Assembly: GCA_013433145.1 (NCBI GenBank) | Contig: CM024185.1 | Coordinates: 5,435,001-5,499,000 of the forward strand | From: Ascaris suum | Taxonomy: Eukaryota; Nematoda; Chromadorea; Rhabditida; Ascarididae | Length of the DNA: 64,000 nucleotides | Direction: 5' to 3' | In this document: one piece after another, positions 1 to 31,151 of the stretch | How positions within the stretch are numbered: the first letter of the stretch is position 1 | Layout: each line of letters begins with the position of its first letter | Program-made: the position numbers and the translations under genes | The notes under the pieces: model-generated | Told to the model about the DNA's origin: nothing | Databases searched by the model: none | Seen by the model: the letters and a program-made list of their open reading frames with translations, nothing else

Positions 1-2094
1 GAATGAAATAAATTGGAGAGGTATCATAAAAAGGTTTATTTTAACATGATGCCAAAGAAGAGAAAAGTGGAACAGAGTGATGACACAACTGTTACGGAAA
101 ACATTGAGGAACGAATACACGTAGAGAAACAAAGATAAAGAAGTGTGTTCCCTGCAAATATAGCACTAAAGGTGAGATACTCAAAACTGAGAACATATTC
201 GATGAATTCAGCGCTTCTCGCAATCACTAATCCCCTCATGGCTTTTAATAGTTAGCATCAAATGGGATGGGAAGAAATGAGGCAAATCTAATCGAAATTA
301 ATCGAGATGACAATTTCCCAAGGCGATCGTTCGCATATTTCGTTGAAATTTAAATATGAAAGAAAGAAATCAACACATGCTAATCTTATTTCTTTTAATC
401 GTTAAAAAATCTTTTAGATTTTTGTATCCGATCACTCGGATTGATATAGTTCTAAAGAAAATAACACAAAAAAAAACCGAGCAAGGAATTGTATGCTAAT
501 GGGCAATAGCCGATTAAAAGCATTTTTGTACTCTATGCAGAAATGCAGCATTAGCTTAGAAACGTAGATTTCGATTCGAGCTTTATAATACCACCAAAAA
601 AAGAGCGCATCGATCGATTATAAGGAAAGGAATAAGGAACAAAAACAGACAAAACAATAAGCCTAGACTTCCATCTCTTACTATCAAATTTTAATAACAT
701 GATTCTGCATATACCAGACTACAGTCTCCCACTATCTCTTTATAAAACAAGGCCAACTCCCCTCCCACCATTCTAATACCATCAAGCTCCTCCAACGGCA
801 TCCGCTTACTGTGCTGGTGTGATTTTGGCTATCCCCTTCGGCAATCAACTTCATTCTGAACCAATTTTAATAAGGCAAATACGGTGAGGTGCAACAAAAC
901 TTTTAATGAAACTCCCAGAGGTGACAAATATTCCAAGAATTTCAGCCGCAGTTTACTGGAGCAAAGTCAATTTTTTCTTCTTAATAGAGGAAATAAAGTA
1001 ACTCTTTGTGGCCGAAAATTACAATTTGCTCGAAACATTGAATTCAGACGGCCGAAGGCATCATTCACAAACATTAGCATAACGTGTGGGTACAAGTAAA
1101 AAACATTCATTAGCACAATGTGTGTGGCTAGAAATGTGTACATTTCAAGTTAAGATGACACCTGTCAAAAGATATAAACGCGCAGGCGGTAAAAAAGACG
1201 GGGACGAGTAGGAACGCAGAAAACTCTTATGGCCTGCGGCATCTATCAAAAGTGATTGATGCCGCAGATGATGTCGTGCTCATTCATATTTCGTTTACGA
1301 TATATTTATATTCAAAGAATATTCTCGATGAAATCTGAAATCCTTTTAGAAAAACTTACTATCATTTGCGATAAGAAAAAGATTCTGTGATAAAGAAATG
1401 TTTTTTTCTTATAAAAGAGTAATTTCACCATATCTGTAAAATGGCACTTAGGCAAAGATATATGTAACAGCACTCTATCTTAAAGTACTACTTATTATTG
1501 GCATGCTTTGAGCTGCGGGGTATAAGTCTGCGCATGAAACCTTTTCAATCATCATCCACAACCTGCACATTTTTACTCTTTTCAGCAACACGGATGGCAC
1601 CATTCTCCTTTTGGCACATACCTTATAATCGATATTTCAATACTTGATGAATGCAATGATTTCATTGATGAAGACCTGCAATGCGTGACAGAGATAATAC
1701 ACCGACCGCTTCAAAAACCGGTGCGCTTCAAAACAAGAAACCGGAAACCGGAAACTCGACGATAGAAAATTATAAGCTCAATCGATAACTTGTGATCAGA
1801 ATACTCGAATAGACAAGTTCACGAGAATTTATGAGTAACAACCAATGAGGAAATTCTCGTTTGTTGCGAATCAGCCATTCACAATATTTCCCACTCAAAA
1901 GTACAAAAATTTAAGACTTAGCTTCCATATGAACTTAGAGGCGAAAAAATTCAGCGACAGCCTATTCCTTTTTCTGCGATCACTAGATCTCTACAAAGTG
2001 ATTTTTATAAAACTCCAATTGCAGGAAACCAAAAATGGATCCCCTACAGGCGAGCCGTAAACAGCGCAAAAAGGCTGAATCCTTCAAAGATTAG
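1..2094. other. no gene recognised at left edge
   Basis: AT-rich sequence with only short chance open frames on both strands (for example 71 codons at 884-1099 and 67 codons at 36-239 on the minus strand). None has flanking splice signals plus a recognisable product. It probably lies downstream of the gene to the right. Confidence 0.4.
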
Positions 2095-2214
2095 CTATAT
2101 TCCAAGCAAAGCAGGACTTGCATCAATAAACCACATTTTACGTCCGTTGGGATTGGCAAGGCGTTCTTCAATTCGAGCTACACTACGACGGTCAAATGGA
2201 AATTTCAGATCCAT
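2095..2214 (-). CDS. candidate short exon or small ORF, unidentified
   Basis: Forty minus-strand codons from an ATG at 2214 to a TAG at 2095. The reading frame stays open upstream of the ATG for about 20 more codons. The composition is protein-like: it begins MDLKFPFDRRSVARIEERLA and ends IDASPALLGI. A possible acceptor (TATTGTAG) lies upstream in the same frame, so this could be the last exon of a gene, a small protein or a relic. It lies about 0.9 kb beyond the KRI1 stop on the same strand. I recognise no family. Confidence 0.2.
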   Translation of the reverse strand: MDLKFPFDRRSVARIEERLANPNGRKMWFIDASPALLGI

Positions 2215-3148
2215 ATTCTCATCAACTCCGCAGTTCAGTAGAGATGGCAAAGGAAAAACGATGAGGACTACAATAGTTCACGTCAATGCAGCACGCTATT
2301 TAACGAACGTAATGTAGGATCTCAGTTGAGAGAGTTCCCACATCCACCATTTCCAAGGGGCTAACGTATTCAGAACCCTCTCACCGATCCTTACGAGTCA
2401 CCTCACTAACAAACACTTCCTTCACCAAGGTAAATAAACAAACAGCTCGACCTAGACTTTGATCAAATTTTTCATCAAACAAATCAATCATGCAACAAAA
2501 AGATGAAGAAAAAGCTACTGGAAATGAATGAAAATTTATCGCCAATTAATGTTTGCAAAATTTTTGAATAAAAACTTCTAAATACCAACGATTAAATAAC
2601 CAACATTTTATTTGACATAAAAGTTTGAATAGCCTCCAATCTCCTTAAAAAATATATATACTCGCTATTAGAAGTATTTTAGAATATAAAAACTAGTAAG
2701 TAGTGGAAAAAAAAAGAAACGCAATTATCAATATTGTAACATAACAGCACCAACAATACGACAAATATTTCTGCCGAAATGTGCTCATCGCTTTCAATAA
2801 ATTCGCTCTAGTTAAATGAAACTGAGAGCTTCCACCTGTTCATAGTCAAACTGCAGAATTTCGCTAAGTGCGCCTAAATCCGAAATCATCCCATCGCAAT
2901 AAAATCATCACCACTATCGAATTATTAAAATTCAGTAAAGCAAATATAAAAAAATAATTAAAGGGGAAATTGAAGCAAAGTTTTTTTTCCAAATTCATCT
3001 ACCTAATAGAACTTGTAAATTTCACAAAGAGAGAACTCCTATAGCAAAGGAACACGTAATGAACAGATGGAAGGCAAAACAACGAACCATTGGAACGAAG
3101 TTGTCATAATGAGTAAACCTTGAGCATCGCAAATGATAAAATCATTTC

Positions 3149-22325
<19,177 letters not shown>

Positions 22326-25300
22326 TATACCTGTTGCACCTCTTTGAACTACCTGTAAATGAAATAAAACTTAACACGAGACATACTTCTTTTGATCGTT
22401 TTATCGGTCCCAACGTGTGTGATATTAATGTCGTGTGAGATACGTTGACCACCTGGGTTGTAGCAAACGAATCTTGGAAGCGACATTTGCGCCACGTGCT
22501 GTGCACCTCACGACCCTGTCCACCGGTGAACCTCATTTATTCAGCGTTGTCTACGCAATTTGTTCTTTGAAGCAGAAATAAATTACTGGCCGAAAACGAA
22601 GAATTTAAGAATTCCGTAGAGAAAAGCTCGCGGCATTAGCTGCATATGCACTTGCACTGTGATGCAAATTTAAACACCAATGTAGTGAAACACAGAACTT
22701 CAGATAAATCCTGTTGCAGAGCATACCTGCAATAAACCTGGACAGGTAGTCACTCAACGACCTCCATTTGCATGAAAAACTTCTAAAGAATATAAAACAG
22801 TGGGAAGCCGCACACTGCATGAACCATTTCCATGCGAAAGAATGATAAAGGAGGAATAAGAACCCAACAACCAGCTACTTATTTACAACCTATCCGCGCA
22901 ATCCTTTCTGAGGTGGTCGACATAGATCGAGTCGGACGTCGCTTAGGTCGGGTGTTCGGCACCAGCTGAACAAATCCGGCCACCCAAGCTGGGCCATGGT
23001 TAACCCAACTCCATAAGGTATGAGTTAAACCCCTTCTCCATCGCGAAAAATATATAAGCTAGCATGAACATCATGAGCTTCTTTGACGAATAGAACGCAA
23101 TAGGAAATTGAAACCAAAATCTCACGACCTATAGTATATCCTTATTTTCTTATAAACCTCCAGCCTCTCCTCAAAAATGAGAATCTCACTTCTCCTAGAG
23201 CTCAAAATTTCAACTGACGTAGTGTGATGACTGCAATCTTCCATGACTCAGTTAGTCAGCACAACCATCGTCGATTCAACAGGCTGATTTTGCCTCAGTT
23301 AATTTTTCTTTTTCGAACAAACTTTTCCTCTTTCTCAGCACTTCTTGACTGAAAGATTTATGTCATCCACGACTCTTGGAGAGCCTTTCTGATTGACGGC
23401 CACGTTCAACTAAACAGCAACACTTGCACACCTTCTTAATCCATTGCGGATATTGGCCTGCTGAATCTGCAGCAACACCCGAACATACCGTGAAAACTGC
23501 ACCGCCTTAGACTATACGAATGCGCAAATATTGGTACTTGTCTTGCAAGCCGCCTTTCCTAGCCAATGTTCCGGTGATGGATCGAACAAACTTCCAACCA
23601 TTGAATTCATTTCCACACTTGATGTACTAACGTGATGGATGACGCACTACATCATCTTATGTGGACATACCATAGCCGCCAATTCCCGCAACAAAACACT
23701 ACGTTATGTGATCGTTGAACGGAAACCACGAAGTAAACGCACATCCATACAGAGACAGACAGCAGCAAATGACTTCAACAAAACGCGCCTTGCAAATCTG
23801 CTTAAGTGCAAAAATGCTAGGCCAGAAATTCATATGCTAGGTTGGAAAAAAGTACGCAACCTATGCGCCGAAACACCTTTTTGTATTGTTCATTTAGGAT
23901 CGTACTACCTATCTATCACCACGCCGAATAGGATGATAAGATCAGCGATAAGGAGCGTCCAATACGTATTATTTCTCGGAAGGTATCATGGTCGCCTCTC
24001 AATATCCATCGACCTCTGTGTAAATTAGACATCTCCCGGAATGTAAGCCGTATGAATGCTATCGAACTAGGCAAATGACAACACCGGAAAGTTTATTTCT
24101 CCCAAAAAAAAAATTTTGTAGATATCATGACACAAAAATAGAACGCCATATTAGAGAGAATAGAAACGGTATGAACGATTGCCTTCAATTGTGGAAATTG
24201 TTAGACCTGCTTTTATAGTTCTTTAGGATCGCTCATATCATACGTAAAACAGAGGGAATTCACTCAAAAATTAAAAAAAAAAACTTGCTGATATAAAATA
24301 AATAGCCTCCATATATACATTTTATACTGCATAAATACAATTGTTGATGAATAAATAAAAGAAAATAAAATACAAAGAATTTTCCTCGTTAAAAATACAA
24401 AAAAAAATCGCCTCATTTCAAAAAAAAAAAGCTTGTCGGAAAAAATCTTCCCAATCAATATCAAACGTATTGTTCTGAGTGAAACACACAAATATCCTTA
24501 AAGCCTTAAAATATGCAAATTTCCCGGCTGATTATGTTTAGAAATTCGAATTCAAGTAACACTAGTCGATAAATGCATCCGCCTTTCTATCCTTCAAATA
24601 TTGAGGTAAGTCCTAGATATGTAAAAAACGACAATCAAATGCTGCAACATATTTCAAAATATCTAGCATCCATATTTCCTGCACTTTTAACCTATTTTCA
24701 TTCAAATCCTTCATAAAAGTGCCTTTTTTAACCATTCTCGGCAACTTTTTACCATTTTTACCAAAATACAGGTATCAAATAACCTGTTGAATTACTTCCC
24801 TATACAATGAATCAACCAATCTTTGCTATGTGTTCAACTCAGAAATTTTAAAAAAAAATCAGTTGAAATTTAAACACAATAAAATCGAATAAACATTAGA
24901 AAAGAAGTAAAATTCCCTCTAAATTGAAAGAGTTCAAAGAAGAAATTTCTATTTGCGTGGGCATGAAACTTTTCAATTCTCACAACCAAAATATGAACGC
25001 TTGCCATTCGCCAAATAACTAGCCAGCCCATATTCTATTGTGTTTTAACGAATCTAGACAATCCCATTGTAAATCTCCTATGTTATATCCATCCATCGAA
25101 TGCTAACATGTTCGTGGGGTAACGATGCATCAATGATTCATTGAAAAAAATCCACAAAAATTTAATAGCCAAGTCACATTTGATCAATACGACGTATGTG
25201 TTATTGCAACATGTTTCTGGAATAAATCTTCAATGGATCACACCCACTTCAAAAAAAATATCGTCAGCATTAAGCGATGAAACACCACCACAACATCGTT

Positions 25301-25390
25301 TAGCAAAAAATTTTCATTCAGACAAGAACAAGCGGCTTGTGGATCAACTCGTTTTCATTGGGAATTGTTAGTGGGATGGTGAAATGGAAT
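22326..25390. other. intergenic region between KRI1 and the TMEM59-like gene
   Basis: About 3.1 kb upstream of the KRI1 ATG and downstream of the TMEM59-like stop, so it should contain the KRI1 promoter and the TMEM59-like 3' UTR. The stretch 22880-24030 is richer in G+C than its surroundings. Apart from the unassigned plus-strand ORF at 23639-24028, nothing recognisable was found. Confidence 0.5.
23639..24028 (+). CDS. unassigned 129-codon ORF
   Basis: Single open frame on the plus strand, opposite to all traced genes, with no exon on the other strand. The product would be basic (R/K-rich, for example KPRSKRTSIQRQ) with six Cys and no signal peptide or recognisable motif. It is among the longest frames here that does not overlap a real exon. 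It could be a single-exon gene, a relic of a mobile element or chance; chance cannot be excluded at this length. Confidence 0.2.
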   Translation: MTHYIILCGHTIAANSRNKTLRYVIVERKPRSKRTSIQRQTAANDFNKTRLANLLKCKNARPEIHMLGWKKVRNLCAETPFCIVHLGSYYLSITTPNRMIRSAIRSVQYVLFLGRYHGRLSISIDLCVN

Positions 25391-28300
25391 TTAAGACGTG
25401 TCGTCCGCTGGTTTCTCCTTGTGAATCGAGAGTTGATCATAGGCTGGAGGGGGTGAATCGTGAATCAGCGGATAGTCCATCGTGGCATTTGGTGGTGACT
25501 CGAGTGGGATCTTCTTGGCAGGTAATGGCTCGCCAAATGTCGATGGGATCACCATATGTGCACCCTTCAATCACAAATTACATCAACTATAGAAATGAAA
25601 GCTGGCAAGGTACACTATGGAAAATTTGGTGCGCACTTCTAAGAGATTATTTCCCGTTATATAAAACCCTAACGCATGTGGACCGCAACTGATATGCCAA
25701 GTGGTCGTACCAACAACGCCACTGACACCCAAAAACGAGCCCGACTCAATGAACGAATTGAGGAAGTATGATTTAATCTACCTCAACATGATAACTGCTG
25801 TGAAAAAAAAAAAAACATTGTTTCGACTGATACATCACGTCAAGGGCTGACATCCTTTCGGACTGCACAAAAGTAATGTATAACACATAAAAGAGGCTTC
25901 AACATAAATAAAATGTATATGTGCATATGGGTAAAAAGGTATACATAATTGTAAGGACAATTTAAGGAAGAACACTCTCTATCCCTAGTGGAATGATTCA
26001 AAACTCACGCGAGCATTGTGGTATTTCTGTGCTCTGATTTGCTTGAGGATCGCAACCGAGATGGAGAGCATTGAAATAAGACAGAGCAGAAGCGCGGCAC
26101 ATACAAGCCACTGACTCAGCACCGACAGACGACGTGCTCTTGCTGCCAAACGGGAGAACCAAGAAGGTTCCTGCAAATATACTCGTTACCATTTATAAAG
26201 ACTCGTTCTAGGCCACACATGACAACTTACGACTGTCCCGCCTCCTCTTATCTAAAGACGAGTGGGTAGGGCTCTTCGAAATCACACGACCGAAGTGAAC
26301 CGCTAACGGGAAGAAATCTACGAGACACTTTGAACCGCCAAGAAAAATGAAGCAGAAAAAGAGGGGTGAAAACATGTCACGGGGCTGAATACTAGTCCAG
26401 AACAGCATGATAAGGAAGCCGGATGTGAAGGCCTGGAAAGGGAAGACATGCACTCAGGACAACAGACTTTCTCTTCGGCGCTTCTTTCCACAATCGCCAG
26501 AAACGTTCTAACTTTAGTGATTTTGCAATGGCGTAACACATCGCCAACAATCAAAATTAACAGCATAACACCTAAGAATCATGTAATAATGCATACCTCC
26601 TGAGCGTTTGGATTCTCGCCAACATGGCCCAAAAGATGTTCGTGCCCCACGGCAGTCGGGTGTGCGTTGATTATCATGGATCCATCCTTTGCTTTGTTCC
26701 CAACATTTGGTCCTGCAACTTATCATTTCATAATAACCGACTACTGGAGTCAAACCTACCAACTATAAATTTCCTGTCCGATATTCTTTCGTTAAGCGAT
26801 TCATTTTACAACCTTCCTCTTTAGGAATCTATAAAATATATCCCTCCCCGATTAAAGATGATTAGCTCCAATTTGCGTTCAATAGTACAATCCTTTCCAT
26901 TTGTTAGTAACCCATCAAACCCAAGTTTCGAAGAGAAACGAAAAAGTTTAAACCTTTTTTAAATTACAGACTAAAATGGTGCAACAAATATTATTCATTA
27001 ACGCATTAATTACCAAATATACATGCTGTGGGAAGATGCTGCCCAAAAACAACAATTGAGTAATCGGCGAACGCTGGCCCCAAATCAAGAAATGCAATAC
27101 AAACCGTTTGAAACACCTTTAATCGCCTTCGGTAATATGAGTCTGCTGATAGAATTGCTACCTTTATAGGGCTTATTTATCTTACTTTCACCAACTTCTC
27201 CACGCCTAATCCATAAATTTTTCTTGCCGCTTGTAATGTGCTTCTGACTTTTTTCCTTACCTGCAACAAATTACAACATTTATATCCCACCTTTTTCTCT
27301 ATAGTGCATTCGATCTGTTTGAAAAGCCACTGCTGACATTACGAAAAACAGAAATTATCAATCAATCAGAAACGATCGCAGATCGATATGATACTATCAC
27401 TGGAGAATTGATTTAAGGGAATATGCTTTCCTTAAATATTCCCTATGAGTGCAAGAATAAAACAATTTTCTGGGCAGCAATCGCACTGAAAATCTACCGC
27501 TAACCAAAGGAATTACTAGGATACCTCAAACAGTAAGAGGTAAGATCAAGGTGACCCCGAAGCTTTAAGGTGTCTTCCTCACATACCCTCCGGCTACGCA
27601 GTACGCTCTCTAAGAACAAACTGAATATGCATTCCTTATCAGCAATTTTCAAGTATAACAAGAAAGCATCGTCTTCAAAACAAACCCACCATACTGGCAA
27701 AACATACCAGCAAATGCAATCGCTTACAGAAATAAAATGCATTATTAATAATCACATATTTGACTTGCATCACCCCACTGTATCTCCCAAGTGAGAAAAT
27801 AAAAGAAAGAAATCGAGAAGAAATCAGAATCTAAATGCGACCCCCATTACCATCAAAAGAAATTAGGATGTCTACAATAAAAAAATTCCACGCCCGATTT
27901 CCTCTCTCTCTCCCTCCCAAAACATAACCATTACATCTTCCCTATCACGCAAATCCGCTCCTTTCAATGATAAGGAAAAATAAAAAATTTCATTGCGTCC
28001 AGAAGACTAACTCCGGATGCCGTCTCATAAAACCATAAGCCATTCTAGAAACTGATTTCACTCTTATTACTAAAAAGATCATTCCACCCAACGACTGTCC
28101 ACATTTACCATCCGCATTACTGTCACAAGCCATAACTGCTATGTAACATCTGCAGTTACTCGTTGAGCTCAATAAAACGCTGCAGTTGAGTGCTGAATTG
28201 GAAACAAAGAGGGGACAAACAAAACTTTTTTTAAACTTTCGATCACGAAGGTCACAGTCACTCAAATTTTCCCATCCCGCTTGAAATTTTACCGCTTGTG

Positions 28301-31151
28301 TGTAACATCATCCCCCCCCCCCTTCCTCCTCAATTCGATCGTTCGGAAGGCCAACGCATATTGGCCTAAATCTGGAATATTTGTGTTTTTTGTACAATAC
28401 AATGCAAAACACCGCCAACCTTTAATACATATACTCGAGGTTGAGAAGGAAGCTTGCAGCATTATCAGCTGTAGCAAGAATATATGAATGAAAACGTGGA
28501 ATGATATATGTATGGACATATCTTAGTTATGCATGAAAAGACTTCGGATATTCGCGATACCTGCCCACTTCTAAGCTGTCAAGTCAATCAACACCTGCCT
28601 CAATCTTACTCTCAATTCATCCTTAGATGAAAGTCATAGGTCCTAACTTTCGCGTCACATTCGATGGGTAGGACTGTATCTTTTCATATTTCCCCACAGT
28701 CGTCTCAATGTCACTAAAACATCCACCGATAACTGGAAGAATCACGAACCGCTAAATGCGCTAGCAACATGTTCGACGGGACGGCTAATCATAACCAAGT
28801 CGGAGTCCTTGTTACCTGCCGACTCTCTACCCATATTGAGAAAGCGATGTGCAATCTGGCGGAATCTCTCCATGTCGTTTCGCATCTGACGATGCATCGC
28901 AGCAAATATATCCGAGTCATCGTTTTCGACGATCAACGATGGACCCATCATCATTGGGTGCATGTCTCCGCTGAAATCTTGAATCTCTTATTACACAAGA
29001 AGAGCTACAACAACCCTCACACGGTTCAAACGACCAACAGATAAAGTAATAATTAGTGAACTGAATAATAAAGTTGCTTATCAACAACGTCATCAACAAG
29101 GCACATCCTGTTATAAACAACGAGGTTTAATTAAAAGTATCCAACTCGAAGCGCTTTTTATTCAGTCATGCACATGCCCTGCATATCATTCCTCGCTCAT
29201 CCTTGACCAAAACGCACACTCTTTAGCATTACCACAATCCCGTTTACTCTACCGCAAACTAATTCTTCCTGACGATGGCGTAATGCCTTTGTGAGATAGA
29301 ATCCTTTTTCATTCTAATATGACAAAACCGAGATTTCAAAACTCTCTGTGGAGAAGTGTATCCGTGCAAATATGAGGCGGGAGAAGATAAAACCGTAAAA
29401 CAGCCGGGCATTTTGCCTGTATAAGCGACTACCTGCTCCAACCATACATGAAGTGAACAATTTGGTACTTTAAAAAAAAATACAAGAAGCAGCAAATCCG
29501 GCTAGGTGGCGGTGTTCCATCCCTCTCTGCATTTAACCTCTCCGCCTGTGTGCCTCTGCCTCTAAAGACGTCAACTACGATTGGCTTGTCATGCCATAAA
29601 TCTAGTGCCCATGAATTTACATACTTCCTCGGAAAATGCCTTAATTATGGTGAAATGCTTTCAAAGTTGATCTGAAGCAGCTAGTAAAAGAACGGTAAGC
29701 CAGGTACAAAGTTCTCTCAGCGGAAGGCAACAATCAAGATATCACTGGCAAAGCCACAGTGCACCATCAAGGTGTCACTATAACGGAAATCATCTACAAC
29801 GACGGCTACAGTGCTAAACAGTTGTGATGTGGAACGATCATCCAGATAGAAGCCGATGGGATGAGCTCTATATGTCTAGGAAGAAAAGGGAAAAGGACAA
29901 ATTTTCTACTGTAGGCGTCGAGAGAGGAACATGTGACGTCTACGGCTAACGTATATTACCTAGTTCTATATAAACACAATATGGTTGACTTATATTTCCT
30001 TCCCCTCCTTAGCATACCTCACCAGGCTTTTCAATAAATCCCTATTCACACATACACCACACCGCAAACAAAACAAAAGCGCCAACCCGAACATCGGAAA
30101 CCCGCCGGCCATTCGCGAAAACATTCCATCCATTTCATTGCGCACCACGCCGAACGTTGGATCTTTATCACTTATCGACACCTCCACCTTTAACATCCCA
30201 CAAAATCATTATCGAATACCGATAAAATGTTACCTTCTGTAAGCAAGTCCAAGAGTGCACCAACCACCTTAAGGGGAAGAAAAACCATCAACCTGCCGAC
30301 TACTCTTAAGGTTTTTGCCACGATCAGCTGCCAGAAACACCAGGTCATCGCAGTCTCGAGGACGAGTTTTCGAGAGGCGTTTTTATTTAGCTCCCGATTA
30401 TTGATATGAGAAATGCTTTACTCGTCAACAGTATCGGAAGCATGACATATGCTACGTGCTTAATTAAAGCAAAAGAAATAGCTCAGGTATTTTCGTAAGG
30501 AAATCTAACCAGCAAATCCGTCGAGGTGCTCAATCTTTCCCGATGTTCCTCCCTTCACAAACGTAGAACGAAGACATATCACTCTCAGTGAAATTAAGCT
30601 CAGCAATCCAACTATCATCCAAATATCGCTTTTCCCGTCCACCTGGACTGTCCAGGTATGCTGCAAATCTCAGGTTGAAAAAAAAATCAGCAAAACACCT
30701 ACTCGACCACTGCTAATGAGCGGCTGATTGTCACATCCGACCGAGCATGCTTCACTGCCGACAGTCTCCTTATATGAATCTGCACATCCCCTGCGGCATT
30801 TCTCGTGCAATGATTCCTCATCGCCATTATGTGCAAAGTTGAACACCACCGCTAGACGACAACCATCCTTGCATGCATTAACATCCTTAATTCAAAAATT
30901 TATTGCATATACTGAGATCTAAAAAGCTGCAAAATGCAAAGTGCAAAATGCAAAAATTACATCCTTAAATAAAATAAGATAGCTTATATGAAATATGAAG
31001 GGGCAAAAACCATCTTTATAAGGAAAGAAAGAAGATCGAAAGCGCTAACCGTGTCTGTGGTGTATTTCTGGGCGCACTTGCTCAAGCAATCCTCCTGAGA
31101 AAGCGCGCCACTTGCCACAATCAGGAGGACAATCAATCGAGCAGCCCTCAT
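25391..31151 (-). CDS. TMEM59-like type I membrane protein with PPxY tail
   Basis: Nine exons give 389 residues: 31151-31050, 30885-30699, 30660-30563, 30187-30087, 28970-28816, 27260-27186, 26712-26597, 26170-26009, 25564-25391. All phases match. Residues 1-19 (MRAARLIVLLIVASGALSQ) form a signal peptide. The next about 70 residues carry spaced cysteines in the TMEM59/BSMAP pattern: CxxxC, ACxxGCR, a C..GCADSY block, then ACSVGCDNQ. A linker rich in Met and charge follows, then one membrane helix at about 299-320 (WLVCAALLLCLISMLSISVA) and a cytosolic tail with SPPPAYDQL near 370-376. Vertebrate TMEM59 sits in Golgi and endosomal membranes and affects glycoprotein maturation and ATG16L1-linked autophagy. 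That function is not shown here, and I do not see the ATG16L1-binding motif. PPxY suggests binding to WW domains such as those of NEDD4 ligases (inference). The donor GTTGGC of exon 4 and the exact end of exon 2 are the weakest junctions. Confidence 0.8.
28312..28322 (+). repeat. poly(C) tract, C11
   Basis: Eleven C in the intron of the TMEM59-like gene between 27261 and 28815. Confidence 0.9.
29717..29875 (-). other. candidate unassigned exon or element relic
   Basis: A good acceptor (TTTTCTTCCTAG) is followed by 52 open codons and TGA on the minus strand, in a GC-richer part of the intron between exons 4 and 5 of the TMEM59-like gene. The reading begins TYRAHPIGFYLDDRSTSQLF and includes CGFASDILIVAF. 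In phase 0 it does not follow exon 4 as annotated, though an alternative GTGAGG donor farther along exon 4 would join in phase 0. It could be an alternative last exon or a degraded reverse-transcriptase-like fragment. I cannot tell which. Confidence 0.2.

Noticed and set aside
27186..27260. Alternative frame of TMEM59-like exon 6 (STLQAARKIYGLGVEKLVK)
   Set aside because: It looks protein-like, but both neighbouring exons fix the phase to the frame reading KEKSQKHITSGKKN.
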